The translations under genes were made by a program, and so were the position numbers. Shown one piece after another: positions 43,371 through 54,800 of a stretch of DNA of 64,000 nt (position 1 is its first letter; the number at the start of each line of letters is the position of its first letter). Where the stretch lies: positions 244,947 to 308,946 of the forward strand of contig CACWLL010000001.1 of NCBI GenBank assembly GCA_902761735.1. The letters are read 5' to 3'. Under the pieces are notes generated by a model, which did no database searches, had not been told where the DNA came from, and was given only the letters and a program-made list of their open reading frames with translations. The DNA is from an uncultured bacterium (lineage in GTDB: Bacteria > Cyanobacteriota > Vampirovibrionia > Gastranaerophilales > Gastranaerophilaceae).

Positions 43371-43712
43371 ATGAGTTTTTTATCAAGATTATCTAATATA
43401 ATAAAGAGTAATATAAACTTTAAAAATGAAGAACCAATAAAAGAAGAGATTAATTTAAATGACTACGAAGATTTATATTACTCAGATTCTAAAGAAGCTC
43501 CTGTTAAAGATAACAAAGAAGCTGAATATTATGCTAATTTGGAATTGGAATACGGCGCATGCTTTGATGAAATTAAGAAATCCTATAGGAGATTACTAAA
43601 AAAATATCATCCTGATTTATTCCAAAATAATCCGGAAAAGCTTAACGCAGCAAAACAAGTTACAAAAAGAATTAACGAAGCATATAATTATTTTGAAAGG
43701 AAATACCTATGA
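43371..43712 (+). CDS. J-domain protein (C-terminal J domain)
   Basis: 113 residues. Residues ~52-113 form a compact J domain: Y-Y-A-N-L-E-L, then I-K-K-S-Y-R-R-L-L-K-K-Y-H-P-D-L with the essential H-P-D, then I-N-E-A-Y. The first ~50 residues are acidic and unstructured. It should stimulate an Hsp70, perhaps for remodelling of the PspA-like polymer encoded immediately downstream, with which it overlaps by four bases (ATGA). No DnaJ Gly/Phe or zinc region is present. Confidence 0.85.
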   Translation: MSFLSRLSNIIKSNINFKNEEPIKEEINLNDYEDLYYSDSKEAPVKDNKEAEYYANLELEYGACFDEIKKSYRRLLKKYHPDLFQNNPEKLNAAKQVTKRINEAYNYFERKYL

Positions 43713-44473
43713 ATATTGTTACAAGATTATTTAAAATTATTCAATCAAGTGCTCACGCAATACTTTCAAAGTTTGAAGACCCTGTTAAGCTCACAGAGCA
43801 AGGTATCCGAGATTTAAAAAAAGACTTTGACGAAAGTATGAAAAATGTTGCAAGCGTTAAAGCAATTGCAATTGGCGTAAAAAAAGACATTGACGTAAAA
43901 ACTCAAGTTGCAAAAGACTATCAACAAAAAGCTATAATTATACTTAAAAAAGCACAAAACGGAGAACTGGACGCTGCTGAAGCCGACAGACTAGCCGGAG
44001 AAGCTCTAAAAAAACAAAAAGAAGCTTTAGCAGAATTAGAAAGACTTAAAGCTGATGACCAAAAATACTCCGCAAATTTAGCAGAAATGGAGAAAAAAGT
44101 TTTACAGCTTAAAGAACAAATCAAAAAATGGGAATCCGAATATGCTTCACTTAAAGCTCGTGCTGCAGTTGCAAAAAGCACTAAGAAAATTAATAAACAA
44201 CTTGCCGCAATTGATTCCGAATCTACAACAGCTATGTTGGAAGACATGAAAGCAAAAATTAGCGAAGAAGAAAATTTAGCTGATGCATACGGGCAAATTG
44301 CTCAATCTGAAACAAACATTGACGATGAAATAAATGCTGCAATCGGTATGGATCCTGATGTTCAATTATCTTTGGAACAATTAAAACAACAGTTGCTTGA
44401 AGCTCCAAAAGATAATACAGAAGCAATTCCGGATGATTTAGAAAAGCTAAAAAAAGAACTTGACGGACAATAA
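43709..44473 (+). CDS. PspA/IM30 (Vipp1)-family protein, second paralogue
   Basis: 254 residues, clearly related to the protein at 4027: amphipathic N-terminus, F-E-D-P-V-K-L-T-E-Q-G-I-R-D-L, a long coiled coil and the shared end segment A-I-G-x-x-x-x-x-x-V-Q-L/I-S-L. It lacks the DUF4178/DUF350 neighbours and is instead coupled to a J-domain gene, suggesting a distinct regulator or client. It ends before a strong bidirectional terminator. Confidence 0.88.
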   Translation: MNIVTRLFKIIQSSAHAILSKFEDPVKLTEQGIRDLKKDFDESMKNVASVKAIAIGVKKDIDVKTQVAKDYQQKAIIILKKAQNGELDAAEADRLAGEALKKQKEALAELERLKADDQKYSANLAEMEKKVLQLKEQIKKWESEYASLKARAAVAKSTKKINKQLAAIDSESTTAMLEDMKAKISEEENLADAYGQIAQSETNIDDEINAAIGMDPDVQLSLEQLKQQLLEAPKDNTEAIPDDLEKLKKELDGQ

Positions 44474-44477
44474 ATAT

Positions 44478-44515
44478 AAAAAGGAGCCCCAATTTTAAAT
44501 TGAGGCTCCTTTCTT
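44478..44515. terminator. Bidirectional terminator between PspA and a convergent gene
   Basis: AAAAAGGAGCC and GGCTCCTTT arms with an extended A/T-rich inner stem (AATTTTAAATT). A-rich and T-rich flanks on opposite sides allow use from both strands. Confidence 0.82.
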
Positions 44516-44528
44516 ATCATCAATAACT

Positions 44529-44942
44529 TTATAAACCAAATTCTTTTCGGTTATTTTGCGACAACAAATTCATCGCATCGAAAATCTTTGATTCACCAAA
44601 TTGTATAGCATCTAACCTTGCATCCAATGTGTTTAATTGTCTGTAATACCCCATCAAGGTACTCAATGCTTGCGGATTATCTTCTGCATCATCTATTTGG
44701 GCTTCCAATTCTTCTGATATTGAAATTAAAATTTCCTCAGGAGTATCCTCCTTTTGATATGATATCCCAACAGCATTTGCCAGTTTCTTAATATCGGATT
44801 GTAAACCAATATTATCCTCAGATTGCATTATCGGCTCCAATACCTCAATATCATCTCTTGTTTCTTCATCAATTTCTGCGTTAGCACCCAAAATCCCGTT
44901 GCTCAATTGTGCACCTTGAACTGAATTAATTTCTGTGGTCAT
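44529..44942 (-). CDS. Hypothetical acidic protein
   Basis: 137 residues, acidic, and mostly helical after ~residue 40. No domain or signal peptide is recognised. The N-terminus (TTEINSVQGAQLSNGILGAN) is Asn/Gly-rich. A GAGGAG site lies about ten bases before the ATG. It is a single gene between the PspA operon and der. Confidence 0.55.
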   Translation of the reverse strand: MTTEINSVQGAQLSNGILGANAEIDEETRDDIEVLEPIMQSEDNIGLQSDIKKLANAVGISYQKEDTPEEILISISEELEAQIDDAEDNPQALSTLMGYYRQLNTLDARLDAIQFGESKIFDAMNLLSQNNRKEFGL

Positions 44943-45079
44943 AAAATATTCTTTCTCCTCTGGACTAAAGCCCTGAAACTATCAAGGCTAATTACAGTAT
45001 AAATAACGGTATTTATATGCAAGACTTTAGTCTTTGTTATATTATTTTTACAAAAATTTAAGATTTAATTTTTCCATGT

Positions 45080-45091
45080 TATACTAACCTT
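45080..45091 (+). promoter_or_regulatory. -10 box directly before der (leaderless arrangement)
   Basis: TATACT (45080-45085) ends six bases before the ATG of der. No ribosome binding site is present. Confidence 0.5.
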
Positions 45092-46432
45092 ATGAGCAGA
45101 AAACCGATAGTAGCAATCGTCGGCAGACCAAATGTTGGTAAATCAACCTTTGTAAACCGACTCATAGGACACAGAAACTCAATCGTTGATGACCGCCCAG
45201 GAGTTACCAGGGACAGAATATACTTTGACGTTGAATGGCAAAACAAATTCTTCACGGTAATCGATACCGGAGGTATAATCCCGGGTGACGAAGACGATAT
45301 TATGCTTTCAATCTTTGATCAAGCTAAAATTGCCTGTGAAGAAGCTGATAAGATTATTTTTTTAGTTGACGGGAAAGACGGCATTAACCCAATTGACTAC
45401 GATATTGCAAATATTTTACGCCAATCTGATAAGCCTGTATTTCTTGCGGTTAACAAACTTGATAATCCGGAATCGCATATGATGATAAATGATTTCTATG
45501 CACTCGCAATTGGTGAACCTCTTGGAATTTCAGCTCTCCATGGCAGCGGCGGTGTAGGAGACCTGCTTGATTTAATTACGGAAGGTTTCGAAAGAGATGA
45601 TGAAAACAAGGAAGATGACGATGAAACTATAAAAATAGCAATCGTCGGCAGACCAAATGCCGGTAAATCTTCTATAGTAAATGCTCTTCTTAATGAAAAC
45701 CGAGTTATTGTATCTGATATTTCAGGGACAACCCGTGACAGCATTGACAGCAACATAAAATTTAATGACAGAGATTTTGTTATTGTTGATACGGCAGGAA
45801 TAAGAAAAAAATCAAAAGTCGATTACGGAATAGAAAAATTTGCGGTAGACAGAGCTATTCGCTCAATTAGAGATTGTGATGTCGCTTTGTTGGTAATCGA
45901 TGCAACAGAAGGGATTTCTGATCAAGATAAGAAAATTTCTTCAATTATAGTTGAAGCAGGAAAAGGACTTATTATTGCAATAAATAAGTGGGATTTGATA
46001 GAGGACAAAAAATCAAATACTATCAATCAGTTTGATAAAAAACTGGCACTTGAAATTCCGTTTCTTGAATTTGCACCTAAAATTTATATAAGTGCCAAAA
46101 CAAAACAGAGATTGAATAAGATTTTTGAAACAGCGGAAGAAGTATATTCTCAATGCACAAAACGTGTCTCCACAGGATTGCTGAATAGCGTTGTAAAAGA
46201 GCTTTATGCTCTTAATCCGCCTACATCTGTAAAAGGTAAAAAATTAAAACTTTTATATGCAACTCAAGCTGGCATAAAACCTCCAACATTTGTACTGTTT
46301 GCTAATAACGTTAATCTGTTAAAAGAACACTACAAACGCTATATTGAAAACAAACTACGTGAAGCCTTCGGATTTTTCGGGACCCCAATACGAATTTCAG
46401 TTAGAGAACGCAGTGAAAAGGGGAAAAAATAA
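45092..46432 (+). CDS. der: Ribosome-associated GTPase Der (EngA)
   Basis: 446 residues with two consecutive GTPase domains, the hallmark of Der, which acts in 50S subunit maturation. The first P-loop is G-R-P-N-V-G-K-S-T (residues 10-18) with D-T-G-G and N-K-L-D; the second, near residue 188, is G-R-P-N-A-G-K-S-S with D-T-A-G and N-K-W-D. A KH-like domain fills the C-terminal ~100 residues. The start has no Shine-Dalgarno site but a -10 box six bases upstream. Confidence 0.96.
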   Translation: MSRKPIVAIVGRPNVGKSTFVNRLIGHRNSIVDDRPGVTRDRIYFDVEWQNKFFTVIDTGGIIPGDEDDIMLSIFDQAKIACEEADKIIFLVDGKDGINPIDYDIANILRQSDKPVFLAVNKLDNPESHMMINDFYALAIGEPLGISALHGSGGVGDLLDLITEGFERDDENKEDDDETIKIAIVGRPNAGKSSIVNALLNENRVIVSDISGTTRDSIDSNIKFNDRDFVIVDTAGIRKKSKVDYGIEKFAVDRAIRSIRDCDVALLVIDATEGISDQDKKISSIIVEAGKGLIIAINKWDLIEDKKSNTINQFDKKLALEIPFLEFAPKIYISAKTKQRLNKIFETAEEVYSQCTKRVSTGLLNSVVKELYALNPPTSVKGKKLKLLYATQAGIKPPTFVLFANNVNLLKEHYKRYIENKLREAFGFFGTPIRISVRERSEKGKK

Positions 46433-46685
46433 TGTACTTACCTGAGGAATTGTATCCCTGTTTGACAATGTAGACAGGTATTTAACGATTGCTTTTTTTA
46501 TTAGCATTTTACCCTTAGTATACAAATTTCTAAATAAGATTATTAAAAAATAATTGGTAATTCGTAAATCATTTAATGATTAAAATCAACAATTATACAA
46601 ATTTAAGCTTGAAAAAATTTTTTCTTTGTGTAAGAATAAGACTTGTCGGTTAAAAAGCCGAAAAATTGAATAGATTTAAATAAAT

Positions 46686-46759
46686 GGCAAGGTAGCTCAG
46701 CTGGTGAGAGCGCACGGCTCATACCCGTGAGGTCGAGAGTTCGAATCTCTCCCTTGCTA
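46686..46759 (+). tRNA. tRNA-Met (anticodon CAU), elongator type
   Basis: A full cloverleaf of 74 bases: acceptor GGCAAGG with CCTTGCT (a G-U pair at the end), D stem GCTC/GAGC, anticodon stem CACGG/CCGTG with loop CTCATAC (CAT), and T loop TTCGAAT. The three G-C pairs of an initiator tRNA are missing. A lysidine-modified tRNA-Ile cannot be fully excluded. CCA is not encoded. The remainder of 46433-46913 shows no gene. Confidence 0.93.
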
Positions 46760-46913
46760 TTTTTGTTGTCCTCACGAGTTTTCGCTATGCGCTGTTCTTT
46801 TTAAAATAACTCAATCGTAAAATGTTCAAGTTTTCTGTTCTGTATCAGGGATTTTGACATAAAGTATCGCAAGTTTGACATATTTAGTCGGAAGTTTGTT
46901 GTAAAATTTGTAT

Positions 46914-47366
46914 ATGGAAAAATCTTATTACAAATCGCCAATCGGAGTTTTGGAAATTATTTGCGAAAAAGATGCTTTAATTTCTTTGAAACTTGTTGAA
47001 AATCATGATAAATCAGATAGTGAAACTGTATTAATTAAAGAGATTAATACTCAATTAGGCGAATATTTTTTAGGCAAAAGAAAAACATTTGATATAAAAC
47101 TTAAACCCGTAGGCACTGATTTTCAGAAAAAAGTTTGGGAAGAACTTCAAAAAATTCCTTATGGTAAAACAAAAAGTTATTCGGAAATTGCGACAGCTAT
47201 CGGTAATAAAAACGCACAAAGAGCCGTTGGTTCAGCTTGCAACAAAAATTCGATTATGTTAATTATTCCTTGCCATAGAGTTATCTCAAAAAATGGTGAA
47301 TTGGGCAGATTCGCCTATGGAAATTCTATTAAACAAAAATTACTTGAAATTGAAGACAATGCTTAA
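46914..47366 (+). CDS. ogt: Methylated-DNA-protein-cysteine methyltransferase
   Basis: 151 residues. It repairs O6-alkylguanine by transferring the alkyl group to its own Cys. The active site I-P-C-H-R-V-I, the preceding G-S-A-C-N-K-N-S segment and the helix-turn-helix P-Y-G-K-T-K-S-Y-S-E-I-A are all present. ATG at 46914 is preferred to TTG at 46908: TAAAAT (46902-46907) ends six bases before it, so the message is probably leaderless. The gene overlaps the convergent DNA glycosylase gene by 27 bases. Confidence 0.92.
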   Translation: MEKSYYKSPIGVLEIICEKDALISLKLVENHDKSDSETVLIKEINTQLGEYFLGKRKTFDIKLKPVGTDFQKKVWEELQKIPYGKTKSYSEIATAIGNKNAQRAVGSACNKNSIMLIIPCHRVISKNGELGRFAYGNSIKQKLLEIEDNA

Positions 47367-47864
47367 TGTCGCACTCCACTCATTATATAAATTATCCAAT
47401 TTATATCTTGCATTTGTAGGACTTGTAGAAGGTAATTTATAACATTTATATTGTTCTAATAATTTCGAGAAATGCTTTTTAAATGCAGAATAAGATTTAT
47501 TTCCATTTAGGCAAATAGTCTTGATATTTGGAAATCGTTTTAATAATTCAGGAATATCATTTGGGAGTTCATTTTGAATATTAGAATCCAAGCTACCATC
47601 ACGATTGCAAGATTGAATAACATCCCATAATGCAATTTTATTTTTCAATAAAATTTGCAGTTTGTCTTGATAATTTAGCTCTGACAAATTATCTACATTG
47701 CAGAACATTCCCATTAATTTCCAAAATCGATTTTGCGGGTGTGCATAATACTGTTGTTCTTCCAAAGATTTAATTCCCGGCATTGAACCCAAGATTAAAA
47801 TTTTAGATTGTTCATCAATATTTGGTAAAAAACTTTTGCAATTTTGTTTTTGTTGATTTTTCAT
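47340..47864 (-). CDS. Hypoxanthine-DNA glycosylase-like (uracil-DNA glycosylase superfamily)
   Basis: 174 residues. The N-terminal segment I-L-G-S-M-P-G-x-x-S-L with A-H-P-x-N-x-F-W is the signature of family 6 (DNA-deoxyinosine) glycosylases, and L-P-S-T-S-P-T-N-A-R-Y is the C-terminal active-site loop. It would remove deaminated adenine. Together with the convergent, overlapping ogt gene it forms a small DNA-base repair pair. No strong ribosome site is visible. Confidence 0.85.
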   Translation of the reverse strand: MKNQQKQNCKSFLPNIDEQSKILILGSMPGIKSLEEQQYYAHPQNRFWKLMGMFCNVDNLSELNYQDKLQILLKNKIALWDVIQSCNRDGSLDSNIQNELPNDIPELLKRFPNIKTICLNGNKSYSAFKKHFSKLLEQYKCYKLPSTSPTNARYKLDNLYNEWSATLSIVFNFK

Positions 47865-47962
47865 ATAATTATGCTTGATTTTCTTAAATTATATCATAAT
47901 ATTATTCAACTTATTTGTGTTAGAATTTACTTGCAAATTACAAATAAGTAAAGGGTTATAAA

Positions 47963-48202
47963 ATGAGAAAAGCATCAGAACAAGAATACTTTCCTTACGG
48001 TTCAAAACTTGTATGTTATATTGAACTGACAAAAGATAAAGAAATAGAGCAAGTCCAAAATTATGTAAAAGACAAGCGAGATGTCTATTATCGAGTAAAA
48101 AATGAAGGTAGCAAATTATATGCTGTATGGCCGGGACAATATAGAAGTGACCTATTTGAAATAGATGATATTGAATTGTATGGAAAAGAATACATCAAAT
48201 AG
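47963..48202 (+). CDS. Small hypothetical protein (79 aa)
   Basis: 79 residues, beta-rich and charged, with DVYYRVKNEGSKLYAVWPGQ in the middle. It may be a small single-domain OB- or SH3-like protein. No family is recognised. AAAGGG lies about eight bases before the ATG. It stands between two minus-strand genes. Confidence 0.5.
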   Translation: MRKASEQEYFPYGSKLVCYIELTKDKEIEQVQNYVKDKRDVYYRVKNEGSKLYAVWPGQYRSDLFEIDDIELYGKEYIK

Positions 48203-48228
48203 TATTCAAATGTCGTTTAAAAGTTGTT

Positions 48229-48678
48229 TTATTGTTGTTCAAAATATTCAATCACTTCATCAACGTGCCCTTTGACTTTAACTTTGCGCCATTCCTTTTC
48301 TATTTTGCCTGATTTGTCAATAATGAATGTTGAGCGTTCAATTCCCATATATTTTTTGCCGTACATTGATTTTTCTTTCCAAACCTCAAATTCTTCTGCA
48401 AGTTTGTGTTCAGGATCAGACAACAAAATGAAATTTAGACTCTGCTTTTCTTTAAACGATTTATGGCTTTTTATGCTGTCAGGACTGACACCTATTACTG
48501 TCGCATAGTTAGTCAAACGGTTTATATTATCTCTAAAATCGCAGGCTTCTTGTGTACAGCCTGATGTATTATCTTTCGGATAAAAATATAAAATTATCCT
48601 TTGTCCTTTAAAATCATTTAAAGAATACTCTTTTTCACTACCATCTGCATCAAGTCCCTGTAATTTAATATTGTTCAT
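48229..48678 (-). CDS. bcp: Thiol peroxidase (peroxiredoxin Q, Bcp)
   Basis: 149 residues. A peroxiredoxin that reduces hydroperoxides using thioredoxin. The peroxidatic site is Y-F-Y-P-K-D-N-T-S-G-C-T-Q-E-A-C, with the resolving Cys five residues after the peroxidatic one as in the Bcp subfamily. It ends with the usual V-K-V-K-G-H-V-D-E-V. ATG at 48678 is chosen over GTG at 48696 because AAAGGGG lies just upstream of it. Confidence 0.93.
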   Translation of the reverse strand: MNNIKLQGLDADGSEKEYSLNDFKGQRIILYFYPKDNTSGCTQEACDFRDNINRLTNYATVIGVSPDSIKSHKSFKEKQSLNFILLSDPEHKLAEEFEVWKEKSMYGKKYMGIERSTFIIDKSGKIEKEWRKVKVKGHVDEVIEYFEQQ

Positions 48679-48892
48679 TTTGTTCCCCTTTAACACGAAT
48701 TTATTGTATCATAACCATTTAATTACACAAAAATAACAAAATTTCATTATCCAATATCATCATTTGTCATTTTAATAATTTTTAAAGTGTACGTTTTAAT
48801 ACGATTTGTAAATAAAATGCAAAATTAATTAAAGAAAAAGTTAAAATAAACCGATAACCTAAAAGTAATTACATGTAAGAAGGTTTTTTAGA

Positions 48893-51800
48893 TTGACAAT
48901 CAATAGGACAGAAACAATACAAATTATTGCACATGTGTACGGTCTGAGTCATCAAGATGCAGAGCGTAAATTGCTGTCCTTAAACGAGGAAGAACTTGCA
49001 AACATCATATCTAATTACCAAAAAGATTTGGATATGGGCGTCAGCGTGCAAAAAGGCGAAAAATCATCTGTTTTTCTTGCCGATTACGACAACCAAACTT
49101 ACACAGACAATAAAGGAAACACGATTACCGAATACTTTGACGGGAATAATGTTGTAGAAAGAATTATAAAAGATAAAAACGGAAACCAAACTACAGTAAC
49201 TTACAGGAATAACAGACCTTTTACACAAATCAAAAACATACAGGGAAACATTGAAAAGAGTAAATTTGAGTATCATGATGATGCGGAGCAACCTTATGTT
49301 ACGGTTGAAACAACTAAAGCCGACAAAACTAAGGTAACAACAAACACACAATCTATCACGGAAAACGGAGATATTGTTGAGGATTACATAAAAGACAGAA
49401 AAACCGTAAAACCTGACGGCACAACAATTACACTTACACCGAGAATTATTGACCTCAAAAATCCTACAAACGACAAAAAGACATTCTTCAAAGGTGAATG
49501 TATGGAAGAAGTCGTTGAAACATTCAAAGGCAAAAAGCGCACAACATACTTTGAGGGCAGTAGTTTTGATGCGCAGGGCAGAAGAATTTTAACTCAGACT
49601 TCTGATAACGCAGTATATTACAATTCAGATAACAAGCCTGTTTATAACCATAAAGAGTATGTAAAAAAGCAACAGGAAGAAGCTTACAAAGCCGAATACG
49701 AAAAGAGAATGGAGCGGACAATTCCATTAAAAGGTTCACATACAAATGTTTTATCGGGTAATATCGTAACGCTCGGCAAAGCAGAAAACGTAACGGTAAA
49801 AGAATTTATCTCAAATATTTTGGGCATAGATATCAATTCCGAAACAGGTAAAAAACTTGCAGACAGGTTTGTAAGAGTGCCTGATGATGCTTTGCAAAAA
49901 ATTTCTTATGCGGATTATGAAGCACAAACACTCGGTACAGGTAAATTTGCACCGAAAACAAACGACTATTCAAATGCAAGTTTTGAAAAAATAGCGAGAG
50001 ATTTACGTCAAAAATCAGGTGTAAATATTGAAACACAGGATGAAGTAACTCAGCACAAAATTCAGATGACAATTCAGGAAAATGCCTTACAAAACAGAAA
50101 AACAGAATTAGGTATTGATGCGAATAATTTTGCGAAAGAATCTTTGGCGGCTGTATATGAACAGGCTGCAGGCATGCTTATGCAAGATCGCAACAGAACA
50201 ATGAATCCTCTTGATCCGAAAGATTACGCACATTTTGCAAAAAATATAGGAACGGCATTATTGGATAATGCGAGTATGGGTATTTTAGCAAAGGATGCAT
50301 TTCATCAGGCGAGTGATTACGAAGATTTCGCTCAAAAATTAAGGAATTTACCTGCGGATTCGCCCGAAGAATTCTCAAGAGAATATGAAAAACTGACGGG
50401 ACAGAAGTATGATGTTAATAAAGTCAAAGGATTTATGGAGTTTTTAAATAAATCCAATCTTGACAAAATGGATGACAGTAAACGCTCAGAATTTTTAGGA
50501 AGCGATAAATACAAATCGGAATTTGCAAAAGCGTTTGGTTTCAGAACGACAGAAAACACCGAAAAACAACTAAAGAGTGAAAATACGGCAGAAGAATTCG
50601 CAGGAATAGTTGGAGATGTTTATCTGCTTGCGCAGACAGGCGGTTTGAGTTCTATGAAAACACTTGTATCGGGTTCGGGCAAACTGACGGGTAAATTGCT
50701 ATCAAAAACTCCGCTCAGTAAAAAAGCGGCAGGAGTTATATCCGAAACAGCTGCAAGAGCTACAGGCGGTGCGGTATCAATGGCGAGCTTAACAACGATA
50801 AAATCCGTATCGGGCAATATTGTGTATGATGAAATTGATGCAACTGATTTTAATACGTGGAAAAATACAGCCGTAGGTATAGGCGAATCGGGCGTTCTGG
50901 GTGCTGTCGGCGGTGTTGTCGGGAAAATGGCAGAGCCTGTTGTTAAATATATAGAAAAACCTGCAGAGCGTGAAGCAGAAGCGATGTTAAAAGCATTCTC
51001 AAACAAAGGTGAGATGTCGGCTAAGGAATTGATGCAGACGGTATCTGAAGAGAGCGGAATAAGTTTGGACGGTTTGTTTAAAATGAACAAACAAGAGCTT
51101 GTTCAACTTATAAGAACGACAGCAGGCAAAGGATTTGAAATAACAGCAGAGGCAGGTGCTTTTGGTGTTACGGAAACTGTTATTGACAGTAGTGATAAAT
51201 CATTCTCTGAACGCTTGGAAGAACAGTATGAAATGCTTACGAAAATGAAAGGTGCATCAAAACTTGTTCAAATGGTAACAGCAGGTAAAGCAGGAAAAGC
51301 TGCTCTAATCAATTCAAGCAAAGTATTAAATGAAACAAAAGTTAAACCGACCAAAACACCTGACGGCAAGACACAGTTTGAACTAACGCTTCCGAACGGA
51401 AGAAAGATAATAACAGAAAATCCGGAACATGCACTTGCTACTTGTAATTATCTGATGCAGGCGGAATTGGTTGAACAGGCTGTAAGAAATGCCCAACCGC
51501 AAACAGAATGGAAAAAGATTACAATAGGTGGCGAAGAATTCGAAGTCGCCATAACACGAGATGCCAAAGGTGTTGAAATAGCGGATTTTAATAAGGCGAG
51601 AAGAAAAAATCCAAACGGTGAATATGAAGAATTTAAACTTGGAACTAAAAATGATTTGTTGAGTACAGAGAGCGATAACATTTCTGACGAACCACGTATT
51701 AAAATTGAATATAAAGATGAGAAAACTGAAAAAGAAATTCTGATTGAAAAAGTTGATAAAATGGTTAAAAATATTTTATCACGTTTTGATACATCAGCTT

Positions 51801-54800
51801 ATAATTCAAAACGACAAAAAGAAGGAATAGAACTTTTGGAAGAATTATTATGGGATGATGTTGATCTGAAATTAACTGCTGAAGAAAAAGAAATAATGAA
51901 AGCCGTTATTGTTAAACAGAGTTATGGAAACATAACTGCTGATAAAATTCGTGATAACGATAAATCTATTGTACATCAGTTCTTAGAGAAATATAATCAG
52001 ATGACAGAAGGGAATTCTAATATTATCTGGGTTTTGAGATGCTTAAAAGATAATAATGGCTTAAACGATGAGCAATTCAATCCATTTGAAGTCTATAATA
52101 CTTTATATAAAGGAAAAATATTTAAAAGATTATCAGCACAAGAAATAAATATTGTAAATGAGATATTATTAAGTAACAAAGGTTCTGTTGAAGAACAAAT
52201 TGAGCGTGCAAAATTTGATTATAGCGAAATTGCAAATAGAGATTTAGTAAATTTAGTTATAAACCAACTTGGTTTACGTGATACTGCAACTGATTATTTT
52301 AAGGAATTCTTATATTGTTCAAAAGAAGAATTTGAAGCAAAAATTCAACGTTTAAATGAGCGTCCTGAATTAATAGATAATGTTAAAAAATTCAAATTTG
52401 AGACTTGGAAAAATCTTTTGAATATGCCAATAGAAGAATACAGAAAAATTGTTACTCCTGTTGAAAATCGTGAAGGAGCTACTTTAGATACTGATACATA
52501 TCGAAGAACAATAAAAACTGAACTTAAAAAGCCACAACCTTATGATATTAAAGAAGCATTAGAAGTCTCAAGTGAAAGAAATTTCATACTTTCTTTTGGA
52601 ACAAGAGCATATCGAGCTGAAAAACTTGTTCAATTCAAACCATTAGATAGGGCTAAAACAGAAGAAGTTACGGAAACACTTCCTACTACTAAAGAATCTA
52701 TGACTCAATTGGAACAAAATGGTAAAGTTCAAATTGACATTAAAAATAAAGGTGGTTTAAATCCAACAAGAGCTGAAGAACCAATCATTCACCCTGACGA
52801 TATTTCAAGATTAGGTCAGGTAGAAAAAGCCGGAATAAAAATTAAATATGGTGCAAAGACAAATTGGAGCAATTCAAAAATTGCTCGTGATATTATGCAA
52901 AACTTCTATGATGGTAATGGTCATACTTTAGAAGGTGTGAATATTGAAGTTACCAAAACTCCTGAAGGCAAATATTTAGTTAAGATCAGCGGAGAAGGCA
53001 ATTATGATTATGATCGCTTGGAATCATTAGGTAACAGTTCAAAAGACGGCGATTCGTCAAATGCAGGTGCTTTTGGTGAAGGTACAAGAATTGTTGCAGT
53101 CAATTTATTAGCAAGACCTGATACTAAAAATATAAAATATGCTTGCGGTGAATGGGAAATGAATTTTGGACGTTCATCTGATGATATTCAAACAGCAGAT
53201 ATGACTCAAACTTTGAATAAAAATAGTCAAAAAGTTAAAGGTAATTATATTGAATTTGAAACTGCTGATGAGGAACTTGTCAAAGAAATTCTTAATTCAA
53301 AAGATTATTTCTACCAGCCTTATAACAAAGATTTTCAAAATTTTGACTATGAAAACGAATTCTTTGGATTTAAACTTTTACCTAATGAAAAAGGTAATAT
53401 ATATGTTGTTCAACGATATGAAACACAAGATGGTATAGAAAACTCCTTGGAAAATCTATCACTGGTGTTCAAGAAAATGCCAAATGATCCGGAAATTACT
53501 GAGAAAAATGACGGTCAAGAATTTGAAATTGGAACAGGCAGGGACAGAATTCTTTTAAGTGAAAGAAAAATAGGAGAACTAATTTCAAGATATTTAAAAA
53601 CAGTCCCTGATGAAGAATTAATGCAAACACTTGCAACAATGAAAGATTCTTGGATTGTTAGCAAAGAAAAAACTCCTAATAAAATGCTGTTGCCTCTAAT
53701 AGAAGAAGCAAAAAGCAGAAAACTCGGTTTTGCATTTGAAGAACCTGATACTAAAACTAAAAAAATTATGCAAGCCTTTGGTATTGGTCTGAAATATATG
53801 GCTGTTCCCGAAGTCGCATCCCCTAATGATATAGAGATGATTAGATTAATGGGTTATACGCCAGTTATTCATGAACTTGCAGGCATGGGAATACAAGAAT
53901 TTGCAAGACCTAACGAGAACCAAAAACAACCAATTGTTCCAACTCAAAGAGAACTTCAAAAACTTCAATTAGTTAGTGAAGCTGTTGGGGTAATTAAAGA
54001 TAATCTTGAACTTGAAAATTATGACCATATTTCAGATAAGGAAGCTCACGCACCAACTATTATAGTTGAGAATGGGACTGATCCTAATGAAGCCGCTGAA
54101 GCTATTTTGTCTAATGGAGAATTAAAAGGTGAGTGGATGACAAGAGCCCATTTAGAATGTGAAAGATTTACTACTTTACTGAGTACAAAACTACATGAAA
54201 TTACTCATAAATATGGTGGAGACATAAGTTCATCATTCTCTGATGCATTGGTAAATCTACAAGTTACAATTATGAAAGGACTTGTACATAATCCTGAATC
54301 ATTAGCAAAATTAAGAGTTCTTGAGGATATTTTCAATGAAGTTGATGGTAAGTCTGTTGTTGAAAATTATGTAATTGACGGAAAATTTAATGCCTCAAAA
54401 TTTAATAAAGATATAGAAAAAATCTTATCTGAACCGTTTGATTATGTTGAATATAAAGAAAAAGAAAACAACGGCAGTAAAGTAATAAAAGGCTTTGTTA
54501 GTGAACACGAAATAAAGCCAATTAGTAGTAGAGCATCCAGATTACTAAATAAAATACGTCGATTTTTCAATAAATCAAGCAAATTTTATCCAATTCCTAC
54601 GACAAAATATGAAATTCCTGTAAAAAAATATGAGTTAGAAAATCCTGAAAGACAAGAATATACACCAATTAAAACTACATTGCCTACGACTAATGAAGCA
54701 TTAATGCAATTAAGTGAGACCGGTGGAATTGAAATATCCATTCCGAATAAAGGAGGAATGAATCCGACAAATGCGGAAAATCCTATTATTCATACAGATG

